Below, in pieces: positions 13,698 to 26,483 of a stretch of DNA of 64,000 bases; position 1 is the first letter of the stretch; each line of letters opens with the position of its first letter. Origin of the DNA: Cinclus cinclus (lineage: Eukaryota > Chordata > Aves > Passeriformes > Cinclidae); contig NC_085046.1 of the NCBI RefSeq assembly GCF_963662255.1, positions 100,147,324 to 100,211,323 of the forward strand. Direction: 5' to 3'. The notes beneath the pieces were generated by a model. That model was given only the letters and a program-made list of their open reading frames with translations. It was not told the origin of the DNA and did no database searches. The position numbers were made by a program, and so were the translations under genes.

Positions 13698-16600
13698 GCA
13701 GTGCTGACCTAGAGCCATTTTGCTTTTTTGTTCTGAAACAAAATGTCTGCTACAGAAGACTCCTGTCCTGAAATATTAAACCATAGAGCTACAGGGTGTA
13801 TTTTAAAACTGTTTTTTGTTTTCATAAAAAGCTACATTAATAATATCTTGGCATGGTACTGAGCACCATCAATTGTGTAAAATTCTCTTGCCTGCTGTTC
13901 TGTTCTATCATTAATAATACATCCTAAGATGGGAGTGAGAACAGAGTCTTGCAATGCTAGCTGATAAGATAGCAGAAAATGCTTCTTTCATTCCAACTAA
14001 GATGATTAAAATAAGGAGGAATCTTTCAGACTGTAGGTGACATTCAAAGCTGAACTCGGAGTATCTAACCCTGCTCAAAGTTGTGGAACTTCTCTGCCTG
14101 GGAGGAAACAAAAGTTGGAACTAAGATTAAAAAAAAAAGAAAAAGAAAAAAAAAAAGAAAAGAAAAAACTCTACCCTGGAGTCAGTTATATTCCACAAGC
14201 CCTAAGTTTAGCCTTGAAAATATCAGCATGATTTTCTCTATGCTCCAGTGATCAGTCAGTGTACCGTAAATTTAGCCTGTGCAATTGAAAAAAAAATTTT
14301 TTAAATGTATTTTTTCTCCTCAGTTTTTGAAGACTTTATCCTTCCAATCTCCTGAAAATATTGCCTTTATCCTGATCTGAAAATTTAAGAAAAAAAGTTC
14401 CTAGAAATCCTATTGTTCTTCCAGGCATGTTTTCTTGAGAATGGTGCCTATAAAAACAATGGTGATGTGCTCTTTCTTAGGAAGTTGGTCAAGAACTCCA
14501 AATCTGAGACCCTGAACAAGATCACAGATTTCATGCTCTCCAAATCAATCATCTTGGAAATCTGTTTTTCATTCAAATTTATGTTGTTCAGATGTAGCAT
14601 TAGACTATTTTTCTGTTTTTCTGCAGTGAAAATGTATGTGGGTTTTGCTAATGAAGAAACTTGTTGGTTTCTTACTCTTATTCTGCTTGGGTCTTGCAGA
14701 GAGCAGTTCAGGGAGGACTGGAATGCTATTTTTCATGTTATTGTAACAGAGAGGAGGCAGCTGACAATCTCAAATGCTGGATCTGTCCCTCACATGTCCC
14801 TTTATATCTAGGGAGGCCAGCAAACTACTTTAAAAGTAAATAAAGATATGTTGTTTCAACTCTTCAACCTGAAGAATAATTTGGCTCAAGGAAAATATCT
14901 GGACTGGTCCTGAACAAAAGAATGCAAAAAATTTGGAAAGGGCTTCCAGTCACAGAAACACTGAGGTTCTGAAACAGCTGTCCTATGCAACCAGTTAGAT
15001 TTTCTGGGGGCTTCTTCTGCACTATCTTGTTTTCAGATTACAATTTGATAATTCTGAATGGGATTGTAAAGTGTGGTTGCCAGCTTCTGCAGACAAACAG
15101 AATTATTTACTTTGATACGTATTCCTAACATATTTGGTAATCACATTTCAAAAGAGAGCAGAACAGATTCCTTCTCTGATTCTGTTTTGTTTCTTCAGTC
15201 TTGTTGAAATACTAATAGACAGGAATTATGTTTTCTTGGTAACCAAATACTTTTCATGAACATTTTGACACTAGCAACTAATACTGCGGAACCAAATATA
15301 ATTTATGAAATTCAGATTTGAAAAGGATTTTTGCAAAGTAGTTTGCTGCTATGATTAGAATGTATTTTGCTTGTTGATGTCAAATAGATCTGCTTATATG
15401 GTAGAGGTTAAGCAGTCGCTGAAACTTCTTGTCAAAGTATACAGTAAAATGAAGAACTCCTTCTGCTGGGAAAGAAAAATGGTTAGTGAGGGTGAGACTG
15501 TGGGGTCACAAGCACTGTGAGCCAGTTTAAATGCAGGTTACCACCCAAAGGGGCCTTCCTGTTCTCCCTGGGACTATTTTTCTACTCACCTTCTTATTAG
15601 TGTTTGAACTCCTATGTTAGTATTTTTTTAAGTTGAATTGGGAAATTTAAAGAAAAACATGACATTGTAAGACAAGAAAAAACTTTGGAAAGATAGCAAG
15701 ACCCTGAGACAGAGAGCACTTTCCTGTTTTTGAATGGATTATTAAGTGCCACTATTAGCTGTAAACTGAAGGTGGTGGTAGCTGTGTCTGTGGGTGCCAC
15801 ATGCAACACCAGGAGTGCGTAGGGAGAGAGTGTGGTAGGAAGTATTCCTCCATGTCACATAATAAGGGGAGCACTGGCTGCAGTGACACTCCTACTTCTC
15901 TTTGATTTCCCAGCTGTGCTTTGTCCTTCTGGGCAGAATAAATGCTACTGGCTGACAACGTGGCATGTCGTACCCTTTACACTTTATTTAGAGTGGTATT
16001 GTGTTCAGGTACAAAATGGACAGAACTCCCTCTTTACTTCTTCATCTGCTATGCCATAATACCACTGATTGATTTTTCCTGGTAGGGAGGAAGAAGATGA
16101 CACTAGGAAAGAGACTAGAACACTGTCTTGTGTCATTTTCCAAGGTGAGACATCTAGACCAGCATATGATGAAGTGAAATAGAGTGCTCTGCAACTCTAA
16201 CCAAAGCTTCCATCCTGATCTCTTCAAGCTGCCTTGTTTTTGGGACTTGTCTGGTTTCTGGTGACTCCTATGTTCTGCTGTGGGTGCCAATGCCAGCATT
16301 TATCTGCTTCCTGAGGCAGTTGTTTCCCTGTGTTGTTTCATTTTATCTGCTCTCAATTTTAAATTAATTTTTTCTACTTTCCTGAAAATCTATAAACTGT
16401 AAGCCACTCATACCTGGTCTTCAAACTTGTCTACATGATTTCCTAGATAAATTAAAAAAGCACCAAGAGATCTAATACATATGTATTTCAATGCCTGTGA
16501 CCATTCTTTTGGTATATATAATTTTCTTTACAGATTCTTACAGGTTTGAGAGATGAACACTCAAATTCAATTTCTCGCTGGCCATTAAATTCCACTCTCT

Positions 16601-16928
16601 AGTTCTGGCATTCTTAAAATCTTTGTCTCTTTTCCACTGTTATCTGCATTCCACTGCTTTTTCAAAAAATGCTTTTTGTATCCTTCAGACTTCATGCTAC
16701 ACTAGAAGGTGTTTTAGAGAGGGAACATTTTCTGTGGTAAGTTCACAGTGCTCCATTCTTAAATGCAATGTCTTGAGTGGTGGATGAATTTTCTGAGTCA
16801 TGACATACTTATTCCACTGTTCTTCTAGGAGATTTGATACTTGAAAAATCCATGCCTTTAGGCAGTTTGTTATACATTCGATGATCAATTACACAGTCAG
16901 AATTCAACAATGGAGCAAGGTCAGCAGG
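13696..16928. other. Gene-free stretch with chance open frames
   Basis: No gene could be supported. A 132-codon open frame at 14413-14811 crosses two pyrimidine tracts that end in CAG (about 14628 and 14699), but no matching donor sites or recognisable domains are visible. An overlapping frame at 14661-14843 contains the tetrapeptide CWIC. This weakly recalls the surface subunit of retroviral envelope proteins but is too little to call. The rest is AT-rich sequence without recognised repeats. Confidence 0.6.
14129..14168 (+). repeat. A-rich low-complexity tract
   Basis: A run of about 40 bases made almost entirely of A with scattered G, giving Lys-rich nonsense translation. No retroelement body is recognisable immediately upstream, so I do not assign it as a retroposon tail. 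It is best described as low-complexity A/G sequence. Confidence 0.85.
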
Positions 16929-17375
16929 GGACCATCAAGGCAGTTATGTGTTGGAGCACATGGCATTTAAGCAGAGATGGAGAGAATTGGTTTGTTGTGT
17001 GTAGAAAAAAGAGAGGATCTTATGACTCTCCTCAACATCTGTTAAGTGGATGCTGAGAAAATGCAGCTACGTGTTTCTAGTAGGGCACAATGACAGGGCG
17101 AGGGCAACAGGAAAAAGTTGCAATTTAGAAAATTTGTAGTAGGTGCTAAAAAATTTCTTCACTCTGAGGGTAGTCGGAGTCTGAAAATGTTGCCTTTAAA
17201 GAGGCTGTGAAATCTCCATACTTCAAGATTATAAAAATTTAACTGAACAAGGTCCTGAGCAGCCTGACATATCTTCAAAAGTGGATTTGATTCTGAAATA
17301 GTCTGTTTTGAGTGGAGGATTTGACTGGATGAGCTCCAGAGGTACCATCCTGTATAATTCTCTGTTTCTATGATT
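16929..17375 (+). mobile_element. CR1 LINE, degraded 3' end
   Basis: This resembles the 3' terminal part of avian CR1 elements in the order expected: the end of the ORF2 region (about 16929-17070), then a 'tttcttcactctgaggg' block at about 17154, a 'gtgaaatctccatacttcaa' block at about 17207, and a 'ggatgagctccagagg' block at about 17325. It closes with degenerate copies of the terminal octamer ('ttctctgtttctatgat' at about 17358). CR1 elements are non-LTR retrotransposons that usually truncate at the 5' end, so a 3'-only fragment is normal. Many substitutions and small deletions indicate an old copy. The subfamily cannot be assigned by eye. Confidence 0.85.
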
Positions 17376-18676
17376 ACACATACTGTTATAAATAACAGAT
17401 CACCAATAGACCGCCTCTTCTGTATCAATGCTTTAACAAGATACTTCTTATATTAAAGCTTTAGAGAACTCTGGTTTAACAAGATTCAACATGCAATTGA
17501 TTTACATATCCTGTTGAATATGGCCCTAAACCATTAGCGCTATTTAGCAATTTACTTTCTTCTTTCTTGTGCTTTCTCACTAAGGAAGCCTGAAAGCATT
17601 ATTTTCATAGAAGATACAAAAGAGAAAATTATGTAAAAACTGAAAAATATAATCAGTAGTTTCTGGCTGTTGGAAGACTTAATGGAAGACTTGCTTTCAA
17701 CTATTATGTACTCAGTCTACAGCTATTGTAGGTCTTCAGCTTGCTAAGATAGTTCTGGAAATACGGATAGATATGAGCTGGATGTCTTTATGCCATTATT
17801 TTCTAGCATATTCCATGCTGGTGACCTAGTAGGTTCCCTACCTGCTGTTTTCCCTTGCTTTTGTAAAATTACAAAAACCTAAAATTTTTGTCAGCAACAA
17901 TTTCACATCTTTCAGTCGTTGTGCTCAAAATCTTGCTTATGGGCAAAGACAAGTCACACCTTGTACACAATAAAGCAAAAAATAATTATTTTTCGTCTTG
18001 AATTTATTGTTAGTCCTGTTAAAATCTAAAGGGTCAAATCCTTATCAGTGCATATGTAAATATAACACAAAAAGAAGGAATATTAATACAGTTAAAATTG
18101 GTATACACACACTTCGTGGTTTCCTGCTTCCTTCCAGTTCTTTAGCCCTCCCCTAGTTTAAAAAAACCCACTTCTTAAAAATCAATGTTCTCCGTTGATA
18201 GAACTCTTTACATTAATAATTTTTAAATCCTGGATTCAAGACATCCAGATTTGGGTTTGACACATACAATTTTAGTAGATGAGAGATGGGTATCATCTAC
18301 CAGATTGTATATTTTGATTTTGTTTGTAACATACCTCTCCAAAAGTACCCCCCAAAAACTGAGACCCTGGTTTCCAGCTGATACTGTGAAGTGCCAATGT
18401 GGCACAGGCAAACCTGGAAACCAGTACCTATAGAAATGCCAAAACCTTATAATTGGTGAGTTTATTTTTGGGATGAGTGAATCATTTTGAGTCCAAGGGA
18501 AAAGGTAGATGACTCTCTAAAAGTTTTTTTTTAATGGACTTCATAGTTTGAAATTTCTCATTAAGCTAGCCTGGGAAATTAATAAAAGTGATAAGGAATG
18601 ACCCTGTGAGGAGAGAAAGTGGATTGTAGAAACAGCCACTGATAAATTCTACAGGAATCTGTGCAGGCGTCCTCTT

Positions 18677-18710
18677 CCCTTGCAGACTTTTTTTTTTTTT
18701 TTTGCAAGGG
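18677..18710. repeat. Inverted repeat enclosing a poly-T loop
   Basis: CCCTTGCA (18677-18684) and its exact reverse complement TGCAAGGG (18703-18710) flank a loop consisting of 'gac' plus a T run. The T run is 16 bases long (18688-18703), and its last T is also the first base of the right arm. As single-stranded DNA or RNA this could form an 8-bp stem with a T-rich loop. The arms are inverted, not direct, so they are not a retroposon target-site duplication. No function is implied. Confidence 0.8.
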
Positions 18711-21700
18711 TGTAATGTGAATCTGTATTTTGTTTTTTAATTGTACAGAGACTCTAAAGTATCTGGTCCAAATAAGCAAATATTTAGGAGACTGAGAGGC
18801 TGAAATTGAAATTTATTCTGGTCAAGTCTACAAAAATGAATGACCAAATGAAAGCCAATGCAGCTAAACAAAAGCAGCTTTCTCATGGGGAAGGAGCATT
18901 TAGAAGGGATAAATATTATTAAAATCAAAATGTGAAAACCTAGACTCATGGACTAGTCTTCATAAAAGCAGGACTGAATATTTTGATCAAACCAGACAAA
19001 TATTTCTTCACAGTAAGCTTCATTATTCAGCAATTAGAGTCTCTTCTTCCACTTCCTAAATGAGAGAGTATTTCTTATCTTGTATGAGTATGCATAATTA
19101 ACTGTTAAGTAATGGAATTTAAGAATGTTTTTTTTCTTTTGTGATTTACATAACACTACAAAAGATTGTTACTGACTTAGAAGTGCTAGTTTCAAGCTTT
19201 CAGTTGATGATTCTATGATTTTATCTTATGTTTTCTAAGAGAGAATCAATCAATTTGTTTGATTTGGCCTCATCAGTTGTTTATTTTTTGACTCTGGACT
19301 TTTAGAACCCATGTTATTTCATTCTTTCATGTAATTATGCTTGTTGAATATGTCCTTGGTGTGTTTTCCAAAGATTGTGTTATGTTTTAGTTCTCAACGA
19401 ATTAGCAAGGGAACTAAGTTCATTAAAGTCTATCCAGAGCCTTTCATTTAGGACCAAATAGTTGTTGATTTGAAATCATGCATCCAGCATTTGCTCTTGT
19501 TTATATTTGCTCAGCCTTGCTGAAGTTGATATGGTTGTGCCATGTATGTATAATTGAGGAGAACATTTGCCCAAAGAACTTTCCTTAAAACAGTGACCTG
19601 ACTTGTAAAAGCAGTTTATTGATGTTAGCATGATCTGTGGAGCTAAGTTCTATGTCAAAAATGGCTGAAGACAAACTGGTAAGCCAGAAGACTCCTGTAT
19701 GGAAGTGGGCATCCAGTGTCTCTGGAAGATGGGAGAATGGCCATTTTCAGTCTTGCATATAAACGGGCAAATGTGGGCTGCCAACATAATGGAATGCTGC
19801 AGGAGTCTGTAATCTGGTGTGGAATCATAGCTTCTGACTTGATAATGTGGCATGGAAGTAATGTATGCCTAAAACCCACTGGTTTTCCCATTGCAGAGTT
19901 GGAATCTGTACAGCAGGGGCCAGGAAAATGATGCACTTCATTATAATAGAGACATAACACCCAATTGTGTCGTGTGTCGTGTTCTGTTTTACTATTTTAT
20001 GAGTCCTCCCAGTTTTTATCATCTGATCTTAAAATTACACATCTCCTGGAAAAAAAGAAGGGGCTTTCTTACACTTCAAAGCAGGCATTCATGCCAATGA
20101 ATGGTATTCATCTTGCTTGACATGCAGAAAGCAAATTGGTTTATAATTTGGCTCTGATTTCAGCTTTTAGCATTCAACAAAGTTCCCTTTTACAGAGGTT
20201 GAGATTACCTTCTTGCACTCAGCCCTGCCATACTGAAGAGTTGCAGTAGGTAATCTTTCTGCTGTTAATGTGGGTTTGTAATGCTGCATTCAGATCTATG
20301 ACAAATGCAACTTTAATTGAATATGCTGTTACTGTTAATGGATTTACTACTGCTTAGAGCAGATCTGAATTTGGCTTCTCTGTAAGGAAGGACATTTCAA
20401 GCCCATTGGTGCAGTTATTTCTACCTTTATTGTGCCAAGTGTCAGTGACTTTTTCCTCTGTTTCTCTGCGAGACCTGGAACTGATGTTTAACTTTTTACA
20501 AAAGCAGCATTATGGACGTTGATTCTTCAAATGATGCTCTTTCCCCTGAATTAAATAAATAAATGAGAATTATCTTTATTTATTCATTTTTTTCCACATT
20601 GATTCTTTCAAGGTACTTACCTTAGTAATTACTTAAATCTTTGATTGGAACTCAGTTCCTAATTTGCCAAGGAAAACCCTGGAGGAGGCACATTCTACTC
20701 TGTCCAGAGACTGTACTGAATGCTGTTCAAGTATGAGGAATAGTTTTGAATGTTCTTGCAAAAGTTGCTTATTGAGGATTTGTGTTTAGTAGGTTTTAAT
20801 TTGTTGTAATTGTTCCATCCAACATGGATCTACCAGAATACTACTGTTATAGTACAACATGCTTTGTAAAAACACTAAAACTGTTGAAAATTTTAAGGGA
20901 GAAGCTACAGTTCACATAAAATTTCATAAGGAAGGAGAATCAGGTAAGGGAAATAAATGGGAAGCTTTGAAAAGCAACGTATTCAATGACAGATTGCTAC
21001 AGCAATCTAGGAACAGAGCTAGAGGGGAAAATAATTGTTCATAAATGTTGGAAAAAGCTATAGCATGTATTTATATCCCCTCCATGATAGTATCTTTACA
21101 GGGGTTAAATAGAGGAGTACCTGGCAGTGCAATCAGTCATTGGTGTCTCTGTCACTGCCTTGGAACTTTCTTTAATCAGTTCATGTTTCCTCATCAGAAG
21201 GTAAGCTTTCTCCTGCTGAAGCAGGAAGTGCCATTTCCAAATACACCTGTGCTCAGTCCTGGAAGTCCTTGGTTCTCATTAACTAAAAAAGGAATACCAG
21301 ATGCAAGAATTTGCTAGAAAAAGCCTAAAATCTTGCCAAGAAGAGTCTGGAGCAAATTTTTGAAGCTTTGTATAATATTTCATGTCTGGTAATTTTTGTA
21401 GTTCAGCTTAGAAAGAGGATGGATGTGTAGGATTTCCCATGATCCTCTTAGTATTGTGCTATTTTATTAATTAAAGAGAAAAAGAAAAGTCCTCTTGGAT
21501 ATCAAAAGGCTACTTAATAAATTTCCTGAGCTATAGTCACTGTAACCATGACTTTTGCTGCTACTGAACAACCGTATTGTTTGTGACGCCAAAAGCTTAG
21601 TGCAATTAAGCATTTTGCAAAATGTCTCTTCTTTTTACATGTTCTTTATATTTTAAATTACTCTCTCCCTTTTCATTTAAACTGAAATGGCTCTGTTTAT

Positions 21701-22143
21701 GAGTTGAGAGAAAGCTTTAATGGCAATGTAGTGACAGCCCCCGGCGTGTTAGTGAGAGCGGGCACTCCCTTCCTTTCCTTAAATAGGAACCATTTTATAA
21801 ATGGAAACCCTTTTGCCTACTGCTTGAGCAGTGCCTCTGAAAGCATTTATGTCTAAGACATTTATATGGATCAAGTGTTCTTAAAATCGTTGAAAATTTA
21901 TTCCTTTAAATGTTCTGAGGATTTTTCTTTTGAAGTGGCATTTTTCTCTTGTACAGCTGGGAATAACTTGGTATTTTAGTTCAAGAGAATAACGTTTTTT
22001 GTTCTGTGCCATCAAACGGGTTTGAAAGAAATTCAATAAATTCTTTCAGTTTCTGATGTTAGGCCTTTTGATGAATTAATTTCTAGGAAATTTACATACT
22101 GAAAATGTGAAAGGGAAAACGAAAACTGTACTGCATTGTGAGA

Positions 22144-22183
22144 TGTGACAGTATAAGCTGTCACAACACCAGAAGGTGTTGTG
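22144..22183. repeat. Two overlapping hairpins
   Basis: TGTGACAG (22144-22151) pairs exactly with CTGTCACA (22158-22165) around a 6-base loop. CACAACACC (22162-22170) pairs exactly with GGTGTTGTG (22175-22183) around the tetraloop AGAA. The two structures share the four bases 22162-22165, so they cannot both form fully. Single stems of 8 bp are expected by chance several times in 64 kb, but two perfect stems sharing bases are less usual. No transcript evidence is available. Confidence 0.85.
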
Positions 22184-25100
22184 TGTCTTAACATCAGAAG
22201 TTAGAGAAAATATCTGTTCATAAAAATATTTCATTTTGGTTTGAATCTTTTGACATGAAGATTTCATGGTAAGGTGACTGGACTGCTGTTAAAATTCTTA
22301 GTTGATTTCAGCATTCCTTGAGGCCTGAACAGTGAACATGTGTTTTGTGTTAAATATTCACAGAAATATGTGCTCCAATAAAATGAAACTTTAAGCCATC
22401 TAGTAAAAAAATGAAAATCTGAATGAGGAAATAACGAAAATAAGGTGAAATGGTTTGAATGCATGATATCAACTACTCTCTGCCACAAGAATTTTAATCA
22501 CTGTAAAAACACAAAAGAATTCTTAGCCAGAAAGCATGTGACAGAAGGCTTTCTGAGCTATGTTTACCTGAGGTAGTCCTGTGATTGAAATTCCCATGTA
22601 CAACAACAGCAACAAAAGAATTTTAAATTAATGTTTTTTATGGCTTTTGCCATCAGTTTAAAGCAGAAATAGGAGTTAATTTTTGTATTTCAGACACCTG
22701 CATTTTATTTTTGAGGAATCAGTTAATTAGGTATGGTCCTTGCATCTCCAACATTAAAATATGCCTGTACTTGAAATTTTAAAAAATTACTACATTTGAC
22801 TGCCCTGTTCCTAATTTTTTTGTTAGTGCTTGTCATATATACTTGTGTTGGGAGGGTACAAAATTTTTACACCTATGAGAAGTCTTGTTGACACCAGCTC
22901 TAAATTACTTTATGTACTTAATCTTTAATCAAGAACTTAATTCTAGAGAAGTATAACAACTGTCCTTTCTCCTTGAAAAAACAATTTTTTTTTTTATGAA
23001 TACTTTAATTTGCAGAATTTAATAATCCATGTTTACCATTTGGTCTCACTTTTCATTTGTAGAGTATGCATTCTTCTTGGTCCCTTTCTTCAGAGGGCTC
23101 CATGGGAGAAAAAGCTTTTTTTTCAGAGGGTTTCAAATTGTGGGTAAGGTGCCACATGTGGCTCTATCCACTGTTCATGTGTCTCTTTGTCCTGACCACA
23201 GGCAATCAAATTTCAGAGTTCATGACTTTCATAACTCAGATCACATTATAAATTATGTCCTTATTTCTTTGATTTTGAGGAAATTGAATATGAGTTTATA
23301 TCTTGCACGATACTATTGTCTTTTACTGATATACATGGGAATTTAAGTAAATGAGAAAAATCTTTTGCATATAAAGCTTACTAGAAGCAAAAAACTTCAA
23401 TGTCTGTTTCAGCATAGAAATTGTAGCCATAGTTCTTTTGTTCTTATAGCCCTGGTTAGTTACAAGTGACAAAACTTCCTGTAATTCAGTCCAAAATATT
23501 ATGTAAAATATCTTCCTATAGGCTTGAAAGGACAAACATTTTAACTATGGGATTCTGGATTTACATAGATTTTGGATTTTTTTGAACTACAAGGAAACAA
23601 ATTAGGAACTTCATAGGATCCTTGTAGCATATTTGAAAAGTGAAAAATCTTGCCACTCCCAGGGGAAAAAATAATCTTTTGCATGATTCTATGATGGAGT
23701 TGATTTGGTAATGGAAAATCATAACCTCCTCTGAACTGCTATTATGGAACAGAGGGAAAAAATAAAAAAAATAATGTAATGCCTCTGCCTAATTAAAACC
23801 TTATTCTTTAACTGGATTAGATTACTTTAATTGTTTCCTCAAGTACTTTACTTGAAATTGAATTCTATAGAATATGGAAAATCAGTTTTCCTTTCTCATT
23901 GATCCTTTATTTTGTGTGCTGTGTTTTGAATGCTGTCACTGATTGAAGATACTGGAAGCCAGCTAGTAATTTAAAATCTGAGCATTCCTAGTAAACCCCT
24001 TATTTTATCATGAAAATTCCTTTTCCCATGGCCATTCCAAATGAGATTCCATTCTTAAATTCTTCTGAACAGGATTTTTTAGTTATTTAAAAAATGTGCA
24101 TTCACTAAGTAATCTCACATAAAATCTCTGTGGTATTTTCAGCATTTCTGATTCTTCTGCCACAAACCTTTTTCAAGTTGAATTTCATGTGTACACGAAA
24201 TAAGCAAGGCTCTCAGCTTATGAAAGATGCAGTAATAGAAAAAAACTGTTGATGTAAGAAGAAACTTCTTTAACAAAATATACAAACTACAGAATTTAGT
24301 GCTTCTACTTGTCATTGATAGAAAAGTGACCAATGCATCTTACATAGCTCAATAAAGAGCCACCATCAGATTTGCTTCTATCTATATCTGTGACTTCTTC
24401 ATAAGAATTACTACAGTTTCTTCAAACTTGTGTACTTACATGTATTTGGCACCACACATGCACTCTTCCTCCAAAACCTGGGGAGAACTGCAGTTGTTTT
24501 TAAGAATTATTGAATACAAGGATTAAAATTGTTCTAAAAAATGGTTTTACATCTAAATCTAACAATACGGCAGTAAGAATTTGCTGACTCTGATTCCACG
24601 CTGTCCTTCTAACCACATTCGTCATGGGGTAATGTCAGTGTTGACATTAAAGGTCTAACTGGTTCTGCATTATTTGTTACTGTAGTACTTCTGGCTATTT
24701 ATTAATGTCACAATTGGTGACATCACTCTTGGTGTTTCTTCCCTCTCTGTTATTTTCAGCAGGTGTGGAAACACAATTTATTTTCAATAATAGAATACAA
24801 ATTCTCTTTATGGAAAGGAAGAAATGCCTTGTGCAGAAAATTACCATAAGACATCCTCATGACAGTGGAAGCACTGAATACTCAAATTAATTCTTTGTGG
24901 TCTTTTACTACTTCTTTTATGCACTTCTTACATACTTGGTAGAAGAATAGATTCAGAACTGAATGTTGTTTACCTACTCAAGTCTGAAAGTGTAGCAGAA
25001 TTCAAGGAACAACACAAATGCAGAACATTTCAATCAAGAGTTTCTTTGCATTCTGAGATGAGATTTCAAAAGTTCTAACTAAAAAATTATTTCAGTATTT

Positions 25101-26128
25101 GTAATCTTAGCTTGGGTTAATATCTTCTAATTCTATTTTGAATGACTTGACAAAATTGTTAAATAATGTTCTTCAGTTAGGAGAAGAACTCGGTGGCAAA
25201 CTGTGGTGAGTGTTGAAGATATTAAAGCATATATACTTTCCCAGTCTTCTTTCTTTAATGCTGTTTAATGAATGCTCAATTTATAATGTTCCATAGTAAA
25301 TCTCAATTCCCTCTTTAATAATTAAGAAAAATGTCTTCCTCTAGAATTGTGAAAGGTCTGACACAGCAGTCTGTACTGCTAGAGGAAATCTAAAAAAACC
25401 CCAACTTTATTGGAGAAAAATACTACTTAAATATTGATTTTGTAGGCCTTATTAAAAGTAGACATATTAGGAATATAGGATGGCAGAATAGATACTTTAG
25501 AACCTGGTATCATTACAGGGACTTGAAAGAGTAGGTACTCCACTTAATTCCTTGAAGTACCAGAAAGTTATTAAAGTGCACTATGCAAAGCTTTATAGTC
25601 TGGAAAATGGTTTAAATTTAAACCTAGTTTAAATATTGTCTGAACAGGATTTCGAGTTAAGGAATTATTCTCTACCACATTCGAATGTATAGTATATTCA
25701 GCTAAAATAACATCATCCATTGCAAGGTACTACCCATCATCCATGATGATATGTCATCCCTGGTGAAATGTTCCTGCAATAATGCAACAATTTAAGCAAA
25801 AATAATCTCTGGATTTCCCAATGGATACTGTATTTCTAGATTTGTCTGTTTTGATTCCTGCCTTCTCAATATAAGGACTTCATATATTTTGTACTAGCCA
25901 AGAATGCCATCACCAACAAACAAACCATCCCATCAGATAAAAAGTTATATCTTTTCCAGAGCATTTGGCTCTACAGATGTGGAGTGAATTGATCCAGTTT
26001 ATAAGTCACAAAATAAAAACTCTTTTCTGAAAACTGTTGATTTTGTGGCAAATGCTGACTCCTAATGATATTGATAAGAATAGGCAAATCCATCAGGTCA
26101 GTGCATGGCTCTGAAGTTGGTGTCACTT

Positions 26129-26483
26129 GGTCTGCTCAGCTTGGAAGTGACTGAGGTGAGTCATTGCAGTTGACAAGGAAGGGCAGGCACTGATCTCTGC
26201 TCTGTGGTGACCAGTGACAGGACCAGAAAGGATGGCTCAAAGCTGAGTCAGGCAAGGTTTAGATCAGTATCAGGAAAAGGTTCTTCACCCAGAGGGTGGC
26301 TGGGCACTGAAACAGGCTCCACAGGGCAGTGCTCACAGCAGACCACAGCCTGACAGGTTTCAAGAAGTGTTTGGACAATGCTCTCAAGCACATGGTGTGA
26401 CTCTTGGGGATGCAGGACAGGGAGCTGGACTCAATGATCTTTGTGGATACCTTCCAACTCAACATATTCTCTGATTTTGTGAC
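26129..26483 (+). mobile_element. CR1 LINE 3' end
   Basis: A clear CR1 3' terminal fragment in forward orientation. It includes 'gggcaggcactgatctctgctctgt' type sequence at about 26183, 'ggttcttcacccagagggtgg' type sequence at about 26279, 'tttcaagaagtgtttggacaa' type sequence at about 26359, and 'gagctggactcaatgatctt' at about 26422. It ends in degenerate terminal octamers ('tattctctgattttgtga', about 26465-26482). It is less diverged than the copy at 16929-17375, suggesting a younger subfamily. The 5' part is missing, as is usual after incomplete reverse transcription. No coding capacity remains. Confidence 0.93.

Larger units (their letters stand above)
17376..26128. other. Gene-free AT-rich stretch
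   Basis: No gene could be supported. Open frames reach only about 105 codons and have no recognisable domains. A strong pyrimidine tract ending in CAG lies at about 24760, but the frames after it close without a good donor. Short inverted repeats occur at 18275-18300, 18677-18710, 22144-22183 and 24630-24649. Two blocks (about 20150-20500 and 21720-21805) have the mixed, non-repetitive composition often seen in conserved noncoding elements, but conservation cannot be judged from one sequence. Confidence 0.65.

Noticed and set aside
13518..13718. Open frame with a Val-Cys repeat
   Set aside because: It is the translation of the (AC)23 microsatellite.
14413..14811. 132-codon open frame preceded by acceptor-like CAG sites
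   Set aside because: No donor site, no recognisable domain and no continuation. The frame fits chance in AT-rich DNA.
18275..18300. Perfect 8-bp inverted repeat GTAGATGA/TCATCTAC
   Set aside because: Within chance expectation, and there is no supporting context.
19205..19225. 'gatgattctatgattttat' resembling a CR1 terminal octamer
   Set aside because: No CR1 body precedes it on either strand, and the string is short and AT-rich.
24630..24649. Perfect 8-bp tetraloop hairpin TAATGTCA/TGACATTA
   Set aside because: Within chance expectation for this window length.
24733..24896. Strong acceptor-like tract ending in TTTTCAG at about 24760
   Set aside because: The frames after it close within about 30 codons without a plausible donor.
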